Assembly (NCBI RefSeq): GCF_050859025.1 | Contig: NZ_CP138200.1 | Coordinates: 2,232,001 to 2,296,000 of the forward strand | Source of the DNA: Wukongibacter sp050859025 | GTDB taxonomy: Bacteria; Bacillota; Clostridia; Peptostreptococcales; Caminicellaceae | DNA: 64,000 bases | Direction: 5' to 3' | Part shown: piece after piece, positions 25,462 through 34,557 of the stretch | How the letters are laid out: every line of letters starts with the position of its first letter | Position numbering within the stretch: the stretch's first letter is position 1 | Program-made: the position numbers and the translations under genes | The notes under the pieces: model-generated | Seen by the model: only the letters and a program-made list of their open reading frames with translations | What the model was told of the DNA's origin: nothing | Database searches by the model: none

Positions 25462-26634
25462 ATGGACATTTTCATAACATTAAAAATGGCAATGAAAAGC
25501 ATAGTATCAAATAAGTTAAGAACCTTACTTACAATGCTTGGGATAATAATAGGGGTTGCTTCTGTTATAATTATGGTGTCTATAGGTGAAGGAGCATCTG
25601 AAGATATAAAATCACGTATTGAGGGTATGGGTTCGAATTTACTGACTATATCATTAAGGAGCAATGCCAACAGATATAGTCTTAAGTATGAGGAGATAAA
25701 AAAATTTGATGAAATAGAAGGAGTATCAGAGGTAGCTCCAGTAATATCAGGAAATATTACCGCTAAATTTGGAACTGAGTCATTGAGTGTGTCACTTAAT
25801 GGCATAGATGATGCGTATATGAGTGTAAATGATTATAATATTGAATATGGAAGAGCTGTAGTACCTTTAGATATAGATAACAGAGAAAAGGTAGCAGTGC
25901 TTGGTTCATATATTGTTGAGGAACTCTTTGGAGATATAAATCCTGTTGGAGAATATATCAAAATAGATGGTACTAGATTTAAAGTTGTTGGAGTTTTGAA
26001 ATCCAAAGGAAGTTCAATGGGAGCAAGTAGCGATGAGGTTATATTTATACCAATTTCCACAGCCGAGAGATTTTTAAAGATTACTAGGATAAGAACCATA
26101 TATATTCAAGCAGATTCACCAGAAAGTGTGACTACTGCCCAAGAAAATATAGAAGCATCTTTATTAGAGCGACTTGATAATGATGACAGCCTATATAGAG
26201 TTTTCAATCAGACTCAGATACTTGAGACTATCGAAGAGGTTACAAAATCAACCTCACTTATGCTTGGTGGAATAGCAGCTATTTCTTTATTGGTAGGAGG
26301 AATAGGTATAATGAATATAATGCTAGTATCGGTCACTGAAAGAACGAGAGAAATAGGTATAAGAAAGGCCATTGGTGCTAAAAGAAGAGATGTTTTAACA
26401 CAATTTCTAATAGAATCCTCTGTAATAAGTGGAATAGGTGGTGTAATAGGTATAATTATTAGCTACCTGTCCGTATATGTTCTCAAGAGAACCTTTGGAA
26501 TGAGTGCTGTCACTCCTATATACATTGTTATGGCGGCCTTTTCCTTTTCCTTGGCAGTAGGTGTCTTTTTCGGACTGTATCCTGCAAATAAAGCTTCAAA
26601 ACTAAGACCAGTAGATGCATTAAGGTATGAATAG
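25462..26634 (+). CDS. MacB-type ABC transporter permease
   Basis: A 390-residue permease with the MacB/FtsX plan: an N-terminal helix after MKSIVSNKLRTLLTMLGIIIGVASVI, a large extracellular MacB_PCD domain (about 45-265), and three C-terminal helices in the FtsX domain. The latter includes GGIGIMNIMLVSVTERTREIGIRKAIGA and ends GLYPANKASKLRPVDALRYE. It pairs with the preceding ATPase and adaptor. Confidence 0.94.
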   Translation: MDIFITLKMAMKSIVSNKLRTLLTMLGIIIGVASVIIMVSIGEGASEDIKSRIEGMGSNLLTISLRSNANRYSLKYEEIKKFDEIEGVSEVAPVISGNITAKFGTESLSVSLNGIDDAYMSVNDYNIEYGRAVVPLDIDNREKVAVLGSYIVEELFGDINPVGEYIKIDGTRFKVVGVLKSKGSSMGASSDEVIFIPISTAERFLKITRIRTIYIQADSPESVTTAQENIEASLLERLDNDDSLYRVFNQTQILETIEEVTKSTSLMLGGIAAISLLVGGIGIMNIMLVSVTERTREIGIRKAIGAKRRDVLTQFLIESSVISGIGGVIGIIISYLSVYVLKRTFGMSAVTPIYIVMAAFSFSLAVGVFFGLYPANKASKLRPVDALRYE

Positions 26635-26643
26635 GGTGATAAT

Positions 26644-27315
26644 GTGAGAACCTTGATTGTAGAAGATGAGAAGAAGCTCGCAGATGCATTGGCTTTTTTA
26701 GCTAAAAAACAAAATATTGATTTTGATATAGCTTATGATGGTGATACGGGATGGATGTTAGCAAAGAAAGGGATATACGATGTAATTGTACTTGATATAA
26801 TGCTTCCGGGAATAGATGGACTTGAGATATTAAGGCGTATAAGAGAAAACAGGATGTCTACCCCTGTACTTTTACTTACTGCAAGGGATTCTATAGCAGA
26901 TAGAGTTAAAGGGCTTGATCTTGGTGCAGACGATTATCTTGTAAAACCCTTTGCAACTCAAGAGCTTTTTGCAAGAATAAGATCATTGTACAGAAGAATA
27001 AGTAAAGACTACTCTAATGATATGTTGAAAGTATCAAACGTAGAGTTTCTTTCTGATTCACAGGTAATGAAAATTAGTGATATTGAAATAAAGCTCTCTA
27101 TAAAAGAAGCACAGCTTATGGAGATGTTTATGAGAGCTCCAAAAAGAACATTTTCAAGAGATTACATACTAGATAAAATATGGGGCTACGACTCTGATGT
27201 GAGTGAAAACAATATTGAAATATATATACACTATCTAAGAAAGAAGCTTGAAAATAAAACCTCTGTAAAAATAGTCACTGTAAGAGGTGTAGGATATACT
27301 CTGAAGGAGAAATAG
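26644..27315 (+). CDS. OmpR-family response regulator
   Basis: A 223-residue regulator starting at GTG 26644 after AGGGTGATAA. The receiver domain has the acidic pair VEDEKK, the phosphoacceptor Asp in VIVLDIMLPG (about 51), the conserved Thr in LLLTARDS and Lys in DYLVKPFA. The winged-helix effector domain ends NIEIYIHYLRKKL and TVRGVGYTL. It most likely controls this operon through the CTTAAG repeats upstream. The kinase gene starts two bases later. Confidence 0.95.
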   Translation: MRTLIVEDEKKLADALAFLAKKQNIDFDIAYDGDTGWMLAKKGIYDVIVLDIMLPGIDGLEILRRIRENRMSTPVLLLTARDSIADRVKGLDLGADDYLVKPFATQELFARIRSLYRRISKDYSNDMLKVSNVEFLSDSQVMKISDIEIKLSIKEAQLMEMFMRAPKRTFSRDYILDKIWGYDSDVSENNIEIYIHYLRKKLENKTSVKIVTVRGVGYTLKEK

Positions 27316-27317
27316 GT

Positions 27318-28613
27318 ATGTTTAAAAAGCTTGAAAAAGAAATAACAGTGCATAATGCAGTTATTTTGATAGTTTCCTTAATTATTTTTTGCATGTCGGT
27401 CTATATATTTACGAAGGGGACAATAGATAAGGCAATAGATAAGCTAATTAGAAAAAGAATAGAATTTTATAGAGATATGGATACCTCAAGATATTACAAT
27501 AACTCTGAAGAGCATATTCGAAGATATCCTAAACCTCTTCCTCAAGAGGCAAAAACGGATTCTTTCGATTTCAAGATAAGGTTTGATTTTATTATATATG
27601 ATGATGATAAAGAAATAATGTATGAATCTAGGCTGCAAAGTGAAGAGAATATAGAGACTTTTAAAAATTTGCTTTGGGATGAGAAAAATATAAATGAAGA
27701 AAATATAGTTAAGGTAGTTTCAGGGGATAGGGAATATAGAGTATTTACGGCATATATAAAAGATGAAAAAGGTATATACATACAACTGATACATGACTAT
27801 GAAGTAAACAAAGCCTTTCTAAACAAACTATTAATAATGTTTTTAACGGTCGGAGGGGTTAGCATAGCAGCTTTGATATTGATAAGTAAACAATTTGCAA
27901 AAAGAGCTTTAATACCAATAAAGGAGTCATGGGAACAACAAAAAAACTTTGTAGCCGATGCTTCCCATGAGATCAGAACTCCACTTGCAGTTTTACAAAT
28001 TAATCTTGAAGCGGCAATGAGTGATAATAAAGGAACAATAGAAGAGAATGAAATATGGCTTGAAAATGCCATGAGTGAAGTTAGGAAAATGAGTGAGCTT
28101 GTAAATGAACTTCTAATGCTTGCTAGAATAGATGCCAACGAGATAGAGATAAAGAACGATATCATAGACTTAAGTTTACTTTCTCATGAAGTGGTTGAGA
28201 AACTGGAGGTACTATTTGAGGCCTCAAACATTATTTTTAACAAAGAAATTGAAGATCAATTATGTATTAAGGGTGATGAGGCAAAGATAAGTCAGCTCAT
28301 AGTTATTTTGCTTGATAATGCTGTTAAATATAATAGATTAGGTGGAAATATATTTTTTAGTGTAAAAAGGGAAGATAAACTAATCTTACTAACGATTAAG
28401 GATACAGGAATAGGCATAGAAGAAAAGGATTTAAAGCATATTTTTGATAGATTTTATATGGTGGATAAATCTAGAAGCAGGGAAAAAGGTGGAAGTGGAT
28501 TGGGACTTAGTATAGCAAAGTGGATTGTGGAAATCCATAAGGGTAAAATACATGTCGAAAGTAAAAAAGATGAAGGCAGTATTTTCACAGTAAAAATTCC
28601 TATAAACATGTAA
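27318..28613 (+). CDS. Sensor histidine kinase
   Basis: A 431-residue membrane kinase with helices at about 14-35 and 172-193 flanking an extracellular sensor of about 135 residues. The dimerization domain has the phosphoacceptor His in FVADASHEIRTPL (about 218). The catalytic domain has N (VILLDNAVKYN), G1 (IKDTGIGI), F (IFDRFYMVDKSRS) and G2 (GGSGLGLSI) boxes. It partners the adjacent regulator. The operon terminator after it is split by an IS1182-family element. Confidence 0.95.
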   Translation: MFKKLEKEITVHNAVILIVSLIIFCMSVYIFTKGTIDKAIDKLIRKRIEFYRDMDTSRYYNNSEEHIRRYPKPLPQEAKTDSFDFKIRFDFIIYDDDKEIMYESRLQSEENIETFKNLLWDEKNINEENIVKVVSGDREYRVFTAYIKDEKGIYIQLIHDYEVNKAFLNKLLIMFLTVGGVSIAALILISKQFAKRALIPIKESWEQQKNFVADASHEIRTPLAVLQINLEAAMSDNKGTIEENEIWLENAMSEVRKMSELVNELLMLARIDANEIEIKNDIIDLSLLSHEVVEKLEVLFEASNIIFNKEIEDQLCIKGDEAKISQLIVILLDNAVKYNRLGGNIFFSVKREDKLILLTIKDTGIGIEEKDLKHIFDRFYMVDKSRSREKGGSGLGLSIAKWIVEIHKGKIHVESKKDEGSIFTVKIPINM

Positions 28614-28622
28614 ATAAGTGAT

Positions 28623-30082
28623 TTAGAATGTGAAACCTTGGGATACCAAGGTTTCAGATTGTCGACAAAAGCCTACTAAGCTCCGGTAAAGTAGGCTTTT
28701 ATATCTATATAAATAAAAATATACAGTTTTCTTCCATAGCCTATTGGCTAGTTTCTTTAAATTCATGCATGCAAATTTGAGGGTTATTTCCATCGTTACT
28801 CTGGCTAACCCCCTAAGTCTTGTATACCTCATTCCATGCTTCTCTTTTGCATCTGCAAAGACTCGCTCTATAGTTTCTTTTCTTCTCTTGTAAGCTCCTT
28901 TAATTAATGGTTTATGTCTTAAATGATTTGCTTCCTCTAAATATTCTACCCAAACATGGCGTGTTACAACCTTTTGATAAGCTTTACTTTGTGTACATTT
29001 ATCTAGGTATATGCAATTCTTACATATATTTGGGTTCGATTTATACTCCTTATATCCATCTCTATTTGTCGTAGTATATTTTAATACCTGATTATTCGGG
29101 CATATGTATTGGTCGTAGTATTCATCATACACGTATTCATATTTTTTAAAAAACCCTTTTTTAGTCATAGGTCTTTTATAGGGCATGGCTGGTAGCTTCT
29201 TATCATCAATTATTGTTTTACATATATATGGTGTTACATACCCTGCGTCTACAGCAATTATTTCTATATCATCAAAATATCTCTGTTTCACTTTATCATA
29301 CACGTCGTTAAAAGCCTTACTATCATGTACATTCCCAGCTGTAACTTCGAAACCTAGAATGAAGTTACTATCATCACATGCTGTATGAACAGAGTAAGCA
29401 AAACACTTTTCCTTTTCACTTTTGTAGAACATACCACTATCTTTATCTGTTTTGCTACAAATTACTGTTTTTTTTTAGTTTCATTGGTACTTGGTTTTAA
29501 AGGCTTTTTACCATGACTTTCTCTATCAATTGCAATTTCCTTATCTAATTGCTCTTGATATCTTTTAGCTTCAATCACCTTTTCTTCTTTAACATACTTT
29601 TTCTTATTAGCGCTAGCCTTAACATGCGTAGCATCTATGAAAACTTGTTCAGGATGTATATAATTATGCTTATCAGCTTCTTGAAGAATCTTAGCAAAAA
29701 TATTATTAAACAGGTTACTATCTCTAAATCTTCTTTCGTAATTCTTACTAAATGTTGAAAAATGGGGTATCTTTTCACTCATTGAGTACCCGATAAACCA
29801 CCTATACGCAATATTAACCTCTAACTCTTTGATTGTTTGTCTCATAGACGAAATTCCATATAGATATTGAATTAATATTATCTTGATTAAAACAACTGGA
29901 TCTATACTTGGTCTACCAATATCTTTAGAATATAACTCCTTAACTTCATCATAGATGAAATTAAAGTCTATAGCTTTTTCGATTTTTCTAAGTAAATGTT
30001 CCTTAGGAACAAGATCTTCAATTGCATTCATTTCAATTTGGTATCTATTATCATTTGTTCTTTTAGTCAGCACAATACTCAA
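28623..30082 (-). CDS. IS1182 family transposase, two frames joined at an A9 run
   Basis: Frame 1 (29462-30082, 206 residues) carries the N-terminal domain (HFSTFSKNYERRFRD) and the first catalytic Asp in VFIDATHVKA. Frame 2 (from about 29474 down to 28623) carries the second Asp in IAVDAGYVTPYI and the Glu in ETIERVFADAKEKHGMRYTRLRG. They overlap at nine A residues (29468-29476), where a -1 shift on A-AAA-AAA would give one protein of about 485 residues. This is either programmed frameshifting or a disabling one-base change. Frame 2 has no stop within the element; it reads through the end into the flanking hairpin and stops at 28623. Confidence 0.85.
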
Positions 30083-30200
30083 TCCTTTCTTAGAAATCTA
30101 TACTATATATATTCTACATAAAAAGAGAGAATCCTTTTTGAATATTAGGATTCTCTCATATACTTTGTCGACAGACTGAAACCTTGGGATACCAAGGTTT
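28633..30200 (-). mobile_element. IS1182-family element inserted in a terminator hairpin
   Basis: The element spans 28655-30178 (1524 bp). Its ends are CAGATTGTCGACAAA and, inward, CAGTCTGTCGACAAA. Both flanks are the 22-bp hairpin AAACCTTGG-GATA-CCAAGGTTT (28633-28654 and 30179-30200), with the T-rich tract only to the right. The element thus split the terminator of the efflux operon and duplicated the whole hairpin. Inside each end lies another hairpin (28671-28700 and 30127-30157), which would shield the transposase gene from outside transcription. Confidence 0.9.
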
Positions 30201-30290
30201 TCTTTCATTTTATGACAAAACTAGTCAAAGGAATTTTTAAGAATTTATTTAATAAGTTATATAAGGAAATAGATATAGAGGAGGATAAGA

Positions 30291-30578
30291 ATGTATTTAA
30301 CTTTTGAAGAAAAAGAAGAACTATTTGACTTGTACAAAGATGAGGATATTTTAAAATACGATGTTAGTAATGGAAAAGTTAATTATAAGTATAATGGAAG
30401 AGTACTTATAAGAGACTTAAATCGGAAAACAGCTAATGGGTATATTTGTGGTAAGTTTTTAGAGGAGAGTAAGTATGACAAAGACTCAAGAGGATGGATA
30501 AATATTAAGGGTTTTGATAAGAAAAATTTAAAGGACTTGCTTGAAGAAGCAATGATATCCTTTCTAGTATACCTATAG
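30291..30578 (+). CDS. Hypothetical protein, 95 residues
   Basis: GAGGAGG precedes the ATG. The protein is charged and soluble (MYLTFEEKEELFDLYKDEDIL) with the middle segment YNGRVLIRDLNRKTANGYICGKFL and a C-terminal amphipathic helix. No family is recognised. It stands alone after the IS1182 element. Confidence 0.55.
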   Translation: MYLTFEEKEELFDLYKDEDILKYDVSNGKVNYKYNGRVLIRDLNRKTANGYICGKFLEESKYDKDSRGWINIKGFDKKNLKDLLEEAMISFLVYL

Positions 30579-30598
30579 GTACCTTTTCTTGATGAGGA

Positions 30599-30683
30599 AA
30601 TTGCATATAGTATAGCTCTAGGCTATTAAGATTATGTATAATAGTAAGTTCTTTAAGATAGTAATTATGCAATTTGTTCAGAT
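30599..30683. repeat. Palindromic repeat, family 3 (copy d)
   Basis: Begins AATTGCATATAG and ends GTAATTATGCAATTTG, with the family's central AAG-ATTATGTATAATAG arm. Other copies: 41386-41464, 42440-42545 (inverted), 57674-57780. Confidence 0.55.
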
Positions 30684-30797
30684 AATCGAAATATAACTAT
30701 GTAATTTCTATTTTTTTACTACCTTTTGTTAATTATGGTTAGAATATAAGAGAAGATTTTCAAAATCTTCTTAGTAATTATGTTATAATATTCTATT

Positions 30798-30902
30798 ATA
30801 TAGAGTTCCAAGTAAATCGTAATTTGTACATATCAAGATATCTGATGAATCTTAGGATTTTTGATGTGTATAAATTAAAGTTTTGACTGGAATCTCTATA
30901 TA
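30798..30902. repeat. Palindromic repeat, family 1 (copy B)
   Basis: TATATAGAGTTCCAAGTAAA through to GGAATCTCTATATA; nearly identical to copy A at 6032-6135, including the shared central segment CTGATGAATCTTAGGATTTT. With the family 3 copy it fills the 30579-31070 gap; no gene is seen there. Confidence 0.75.
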
Positions 30903-31070
30903 GTCATGCTATTTTAAAACTTAGGATTTATTGCTTCTTAAAATTAGCATTACTTTATATAATAATACAAAGTAAATCAATATTTAAATATCCTAGGTAA
31001 AAAGAGCTTAAGGGTTTTTAAATACGATGAAATAGAAAGCTATAAACTTATAATACAAGAGGTGGTATAA

Positions 31071-31826
31071 ATGAGTAGGACTGTTGAAGAAAGAATTGAC
31101 CTTACCGTTAATTGGTTAAGGGAACAAGTAGAGAATTCAGGTACTAAGGGATTAGTTGTTGGACTTTCAGGAGGAATAGACTCTTCAGTAGTTGCATTCC
31201 TAATAAAGAAGGCATTCCCTGAAAACTCAGTTGGTGTTATTATGCCTTGTAAAAGCAATGAAAAGGATAAAGAGGATGCTATACAGGTGGCCGAGGCTGC
31301 TGGAATAGAGCATATTGTTGTGGACTTAACCACTGAACAGGATGATCTACTTATCAAGGTTTGTGGTGAATTGGGAAATAAAGGCCATGATATTGACGCT
31401 AATAGAAGATTAGCCGATGCCAATTTAAGAGCTAGAATGAGAATGAGTACTTTGTACGCTGTTGCGAATTCATTAAGCTATTTAGTAGTTGGAACTGATA
31501 ACGCAGCAGAGGTTTATACTGGATACTTTACTAAATATGGAGATGGGGGAGTAGATATTATTCCTATAGCAAACCTTCCTAAGAGAGAGGTTTATGAGTG
31601 GGCGAGATATCTTGGAGTACCTCAAACAGTGTTGGACAGACCGCCTTCAGCAGGACTATGGGAAGGCCAAACAGATGAGAATGAAATGGGTACAACCTAT
31701 GATATGATAGATGCTTTAGTGGAAGGAAAGGAAATACCTAAGGAGCACAGAGATATAATTGAGAGATTACATAAGCTTACTGAGCATAAAAGAAAAATGC
31801 CTCCGGCACCTCCGAAATTTGACTAG
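31071..31826 (+). CDS. nadE: NH3-dependent NAD+ synthetase
   Basis: A 251-residue enzyme amidating deamido-NAD with ATP. It has the PP-loop LSGGIDSSV (about 33-41), NLRARMRMSTLY, VVGTDNAAEVYTGYFTKYGDGG and the PPSAGLWEGQTDENEMG segment. No glutaminase domain is present, so it uses free ammonia. The start follows AGAGGTGG. yebC follows after a gap with its own likely promoter. Confidence 0.96.
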   Translation: MSRTVEERIDLTVNWLREQVENSGTKGLVVGLSGGIDSSVVAFLIKKAFPENSVGVIMPCKSNEKDKEDAIQVAEAAGIEHIVVDLTTEQDDLLIKVCGELGNKGHDIDANRRLADANLRARMRMSTLYAVANSLSYLVVGTDNAAEVYTGYFTKYGDGGVDIIPIANLPKREVYEWARYLGVPQTVLDRPPSAGLWEGQTDENEMGTTYDMIDALVEGKEIPKEHRDIIERLHKLTEHKRKMPPAPPKFD

Positions 31827-31955
31827 AATTTCTTGTTGAATTTATCAGATTATGATAAAATATTTTGTGACTTAAGGCCTTTCATAAAGTGAAAAACCAC
31901 TTATAATGAGGGTTCAGATGTCCCGAACTTATAACTTATAAACGGAGGGTTACTT

Positions 31956-32678
31956 ATGGGTAGAATTGGTACTATAGTTAACAGAAAAAATAAGCAAGAT
32001 GCTAAAAGAGCTAAGATATTTACTAAGCTTGGAAGATATATAATGGTTGCAGCAAGAGAAGGTGGATCAGATCCAGAATACAATGCAGCATTACAAACTG
32101 CTATAGAGAAGGCAAAAGTAGCTAACATGCCTAATGATAATATAGATAGAGCAATTAAAAAGGGAGCAGGCGAGTTAGACGGTGTAAGCTTTGAAGAATT
32201 TACTTATGAGGGATATGGTCCAGGAGGAATTGCAGTATTAGTAGAAATATTAACCGATAACAAAAACAGAGCTGCTGCAGACGTAAGAAGTTACTTTTCA
32301 AAATGTGATGGAAACCTAGGAGCAAATGGGTGTGTAGCATTTATGTTTGACCATAAAGGTGTCATAGTAATTGATAGAACCGAGGAAATGGACGAAGAAG
32401 AAATCATGATGGAAGCTCTTGAAGCAGGAGCAGAGGATTTTGTCGCAGAAGATACTCATTTCGAGATATATACAGAAGTAGCTGACTTTGGTTCAGTAAG
32501 GGATGCTCTTCAAAACTCAGGATACGAATTTTCAATGGCTGAGCTTAGATATCTACCACAAACTACTTCAAGTCTTACAGACGAAGACCAAATCAAAAAG
32601 ATGAATAAGCTTATTGATCTTCTTGAGGATTGTGATGATGTACAGAATGTTTACCATAACTGGGAAATGGATGAATAA
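31956..32678 (+). CDS. yebC: YebC/PmpR family protein
   Basis: A 240-residue protein, full length, with GGAGGG before the ATG. The family start (MGRIGTIVNRKNKQDAKRAKIFTKLGRYI), GGSDPEYNAALQTAIEKAKVANMPNDNIDRAIKK and EGYGPGGIAVLVE are all present. YebC proteins are conserved; recent work in bacteria links them to translation of proline stretches, older work to transcription. The final 135 bases of this gene are duplicated at 33280-33414. Confidence 0.95.
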   Translation: MGRIGTIVNRKNKQDAKRAKIFTKLGRYIMVAAREGGSDPEYNAALQTAIEKAKVANMPNDNIDRAIKKGAGELDGVSFEEFTYEGYGPGGIAVLVEILTDNKNRAAADVRSYFSKCDGNLGANGCVAFMFDHKGVIVIDRTEEMDEEEIMMEALEAGAEDFVAEDTHFEIYTEVADFGSVRDALQNSGYEFSMAELRYLPQTTSSLTDEDQIKKMNKLIDLLEDCDDVQNVYHNWEMDE

Positions 32679-32789
32679 TTATTAATATCAATGGTTATAG
32701 AGTTTTTAGACCTTAAAAATAACCTGAAAACTGCTTGAACTATGATATATGTTAGGCTTTTTAGAATTTGAATTACAATGTACATTTGT

Positions 32790-32837
32790 ACACCACTTTT
32801 ATATGTATGCTTAAAACATGTAGAGGTGGTGTTTTTG
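32790..32837 (+). terminator. Intrinsic terminator downstream of yebC
   Basis: ACACCACTTTTATATGT pairs with ACATGTAGAGGTGGTGT across a short loop, followed by TTTTTGTGTT. The stem has about 15 pairs with few mismatches. Confidence 0.7.
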
Positions 32838-32991
32838 TGTTATTGAAAGACCTATTAGAAGAGTTTGATTGTGATTGTAAAATTATGTTTTAATTGGTAC
32901 GAGTTATACATATTATGGTATAATTTAGAAGTGTATTAATATGTATTTTAAGGTAAAAGAAATAATTTAGATAAATGTGAGGAGGGGGAAA

Positions 32992-33159
32992 ATGAAAAAT
33001 TTATTACTTTTATTATTAATTTCTTTAGTAGTTTCCAATATTTTTCCATTTATTGATGTTAATTTATCAAAAGCAAAACAAAAGGGTACAATGAGTGATA
33101 TGAAGTATATGAAAGTAAATGATTTAGTAGTAGATAAAAGAATGAATGTAAAACTTTAA
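32992..33159 (+). CDS. Short secreted or membrane-anchored peptide, possibly truncated
   Basis: A 55-residue ORF with AGGAGGGGG before the ATG at 32992. It begins with a classical signal sequence (MKNLLLLLLISLVVSNIF) and continues into a charged segment with a K-Q-K-G turn. The stop occurs early, and a copy of the yebC 3' end begins 120 bases downstream, so this may be the start of a longer secreted protein cut by rearrangement. No family is recognised. Confidence 0.45.
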   Translation: MKNLLLLLLISLVVSNIFPFIDVNLSKAKQKGTMSDMKYMKVNDLVVDKRMNVKL

Positions 33160-33279
33160 CAGGCTATATTCTGGTTTTTATATGGATTGACGAAAAAATT
33201 TCTGACAAAGAATTCTAATTATATTATTATTTATAACATAATTAGAATCAACAAGGTAAATGTACAATTTTTCACTTTC

Positions 33280-33423
33280 TCAATGGCTGAGCTTAGATAT
33301 CTACCACAAACTACTTCAAATCTTACAGACGAAGACCAGACCAAAAAGATGAATAAGCTTATTGATCTTCTTGAGGATTGTGATGATGTACAGAATGTTT
33401 ACCATAACTGGGAAAAGGAATAG
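33280..33423 (+). pseudogene. Duplicated 3' end of yebC
   Basis: Bases 33280-33414 match 32532-32666 of yebC over 135 bp with about three mismatches, and in the same strand. The copy encodes SMAELRYLPQTTSNLTDEDQ... to YHNWEKE and then stops. The frame is open upstream to a TTG at 33187, but that part is not YebC-like. It is a partial gene copy, not a functional yebC paralogue. Confidence 0.85.
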
Positions 33424-33463
33424 ATAAAAATCTGAGCTACGAATGAGACGAAATAAAATTAAC

Positions 33464-33502
33464 CCTATACTTATCAATTTCCTTGATAGGTATAGGATTT
33501 TT
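33464..33502 (+). terminator. Intrinsic terminator after the yebC fragment
   Basis: CCTATACTTATCAA pairs with TTGATAGGTATAGG and is followed by ATTTTTAT. Confidence 0.7.
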
Positions 33503-33595
33503 ATCTAAAAAAGCTTTTGGTTGCTGTTCTAATATGAGGATAGAGAAAAAGTTAATAATGTCATATGTAATACCATTATATGAAGAAGTAAAAAT

Positions 33596-34357
33596 CTACT
33601 CTTCTACCAAATTATTATTTTCTCTATTGCTCAATAAATAGTAAAGCATGACATCTATAATATAAGCAAGTGGAAGAACCAAAAGGTTTTTGATTAGAAA
33701 CTTTAGAGATATTAGATTTTCCATAGCAGCTAAATCTTTAAGCTTATAAGCGTTGATGCCACTAATCATATCAGGAACGTTGACTAAATATGAGATAGAC
33801 AGTAGTATAACAACTAGCCAGAAATTTTGTTTTACTAAACGGATGCTTGCCTCCATAGAGCTATCAACCTCTTCTGTATTACCATCATATCCTCTTAAAA
33901 CAGCAATTATGGGTGCAAAGTTAAATATGGTATAGAAATATATAGGAAGAGGTGCAAATAAAATAGTTAATATTAGTTTAGGAATAAAATTATCTACCAT
34001 AAATAGTACAATAATGTTTGGAATAGCTGCCAGAATTCCTATTATTCCAACTAAAAAGCTTATTCCAAAGTAGGCCCAGAATTTTTCTCTTACCCTATCG
34101 AATACTTCTCCAAAATCAAATGTTTTGTTTTTATACAGCTTCGATATTACCACTATTAAGGCAATAGATATCCATAAATCAAAAACTAAAAAAAGTATTT
34201 CTAAAATAACTGAACGATTATAGGATTGATTTGCAAGAAATTTAAGGTATTTTATGAAGCATTGACTAGCTGATAATGAGATTAGAAGTAAGAAATGTTT
34301 TTTATAGAATAGCAGCGCTGATTTTAATACATTACCTACTTTAGCTATATTATCCAT
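33596..34357 (-). CDS. Polytopic membrane protein of unknown function
   Basis: A 253-residue protein with about five to six hydrophobic helices: FLLLISLSASQCF, ILEILFLVFDLWISIALIVVI, YFGISFLVGIIGILAAIPNIIVLFMV, and two near the C-terminus (FWLVVILLSISYLV, VLPLAYIIDVMLYYLL). The motif EASIRLVKQNFWLV in the second half is typical of DUF975-like or glycerophosphodiesterase-associated membrane domains; the match is only suggestive. Start: ATG with a GGGGGATTC site upstream on the minus strand. Monocistronic. Confidence 0.6.
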   Translation of the reverse strand: MDNIAKVGNVLKSALLFYKKHFLLLISLSASQCFIKYLKFLANQSYNRSVILEILFLVFDLWISIALIVVISKLYKNKTFDFGEVFDRVREKFWAYFGISFLVGIIGILAAIPNIIVLFMVDNFIPKLILTILFAPLPIYFYTIFNFAPIIAVLRGYDGNTEEVDSSMEASIRLVKQNFWLVVILLSISYLVNVPDMISGINAYKLKDLAAMENLISLKFLIKNLLVLPLAYIIDVMLYYLLSNRENNNLVEE

Positions 34358-34557
34358 GAAGAATCCCCCCTGTCGAAAATTATGTCATGTAGATATATTA
34401 TATCATCATTTCCAGTAATTAACAAATAATTATTAATATCTTTATCTAGCAAATAGGGATTTTATTGTTGTAACAATTAATAGGAGATGTTGTTGTCATA
34501 GTAAATATGTTAATATATAGAAAAGTACAAATTCGGATTATTAGGAGGTAAAGACTC

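Noticed and set aside
33187..33423. 78-residue protein as a small YebC paralogue
   Set aside because: Only the last part is YebC-like and is a near-exact DNA copy of the yebC 3' end; the N-terminal part is unrelated and lacks a ribosome site.
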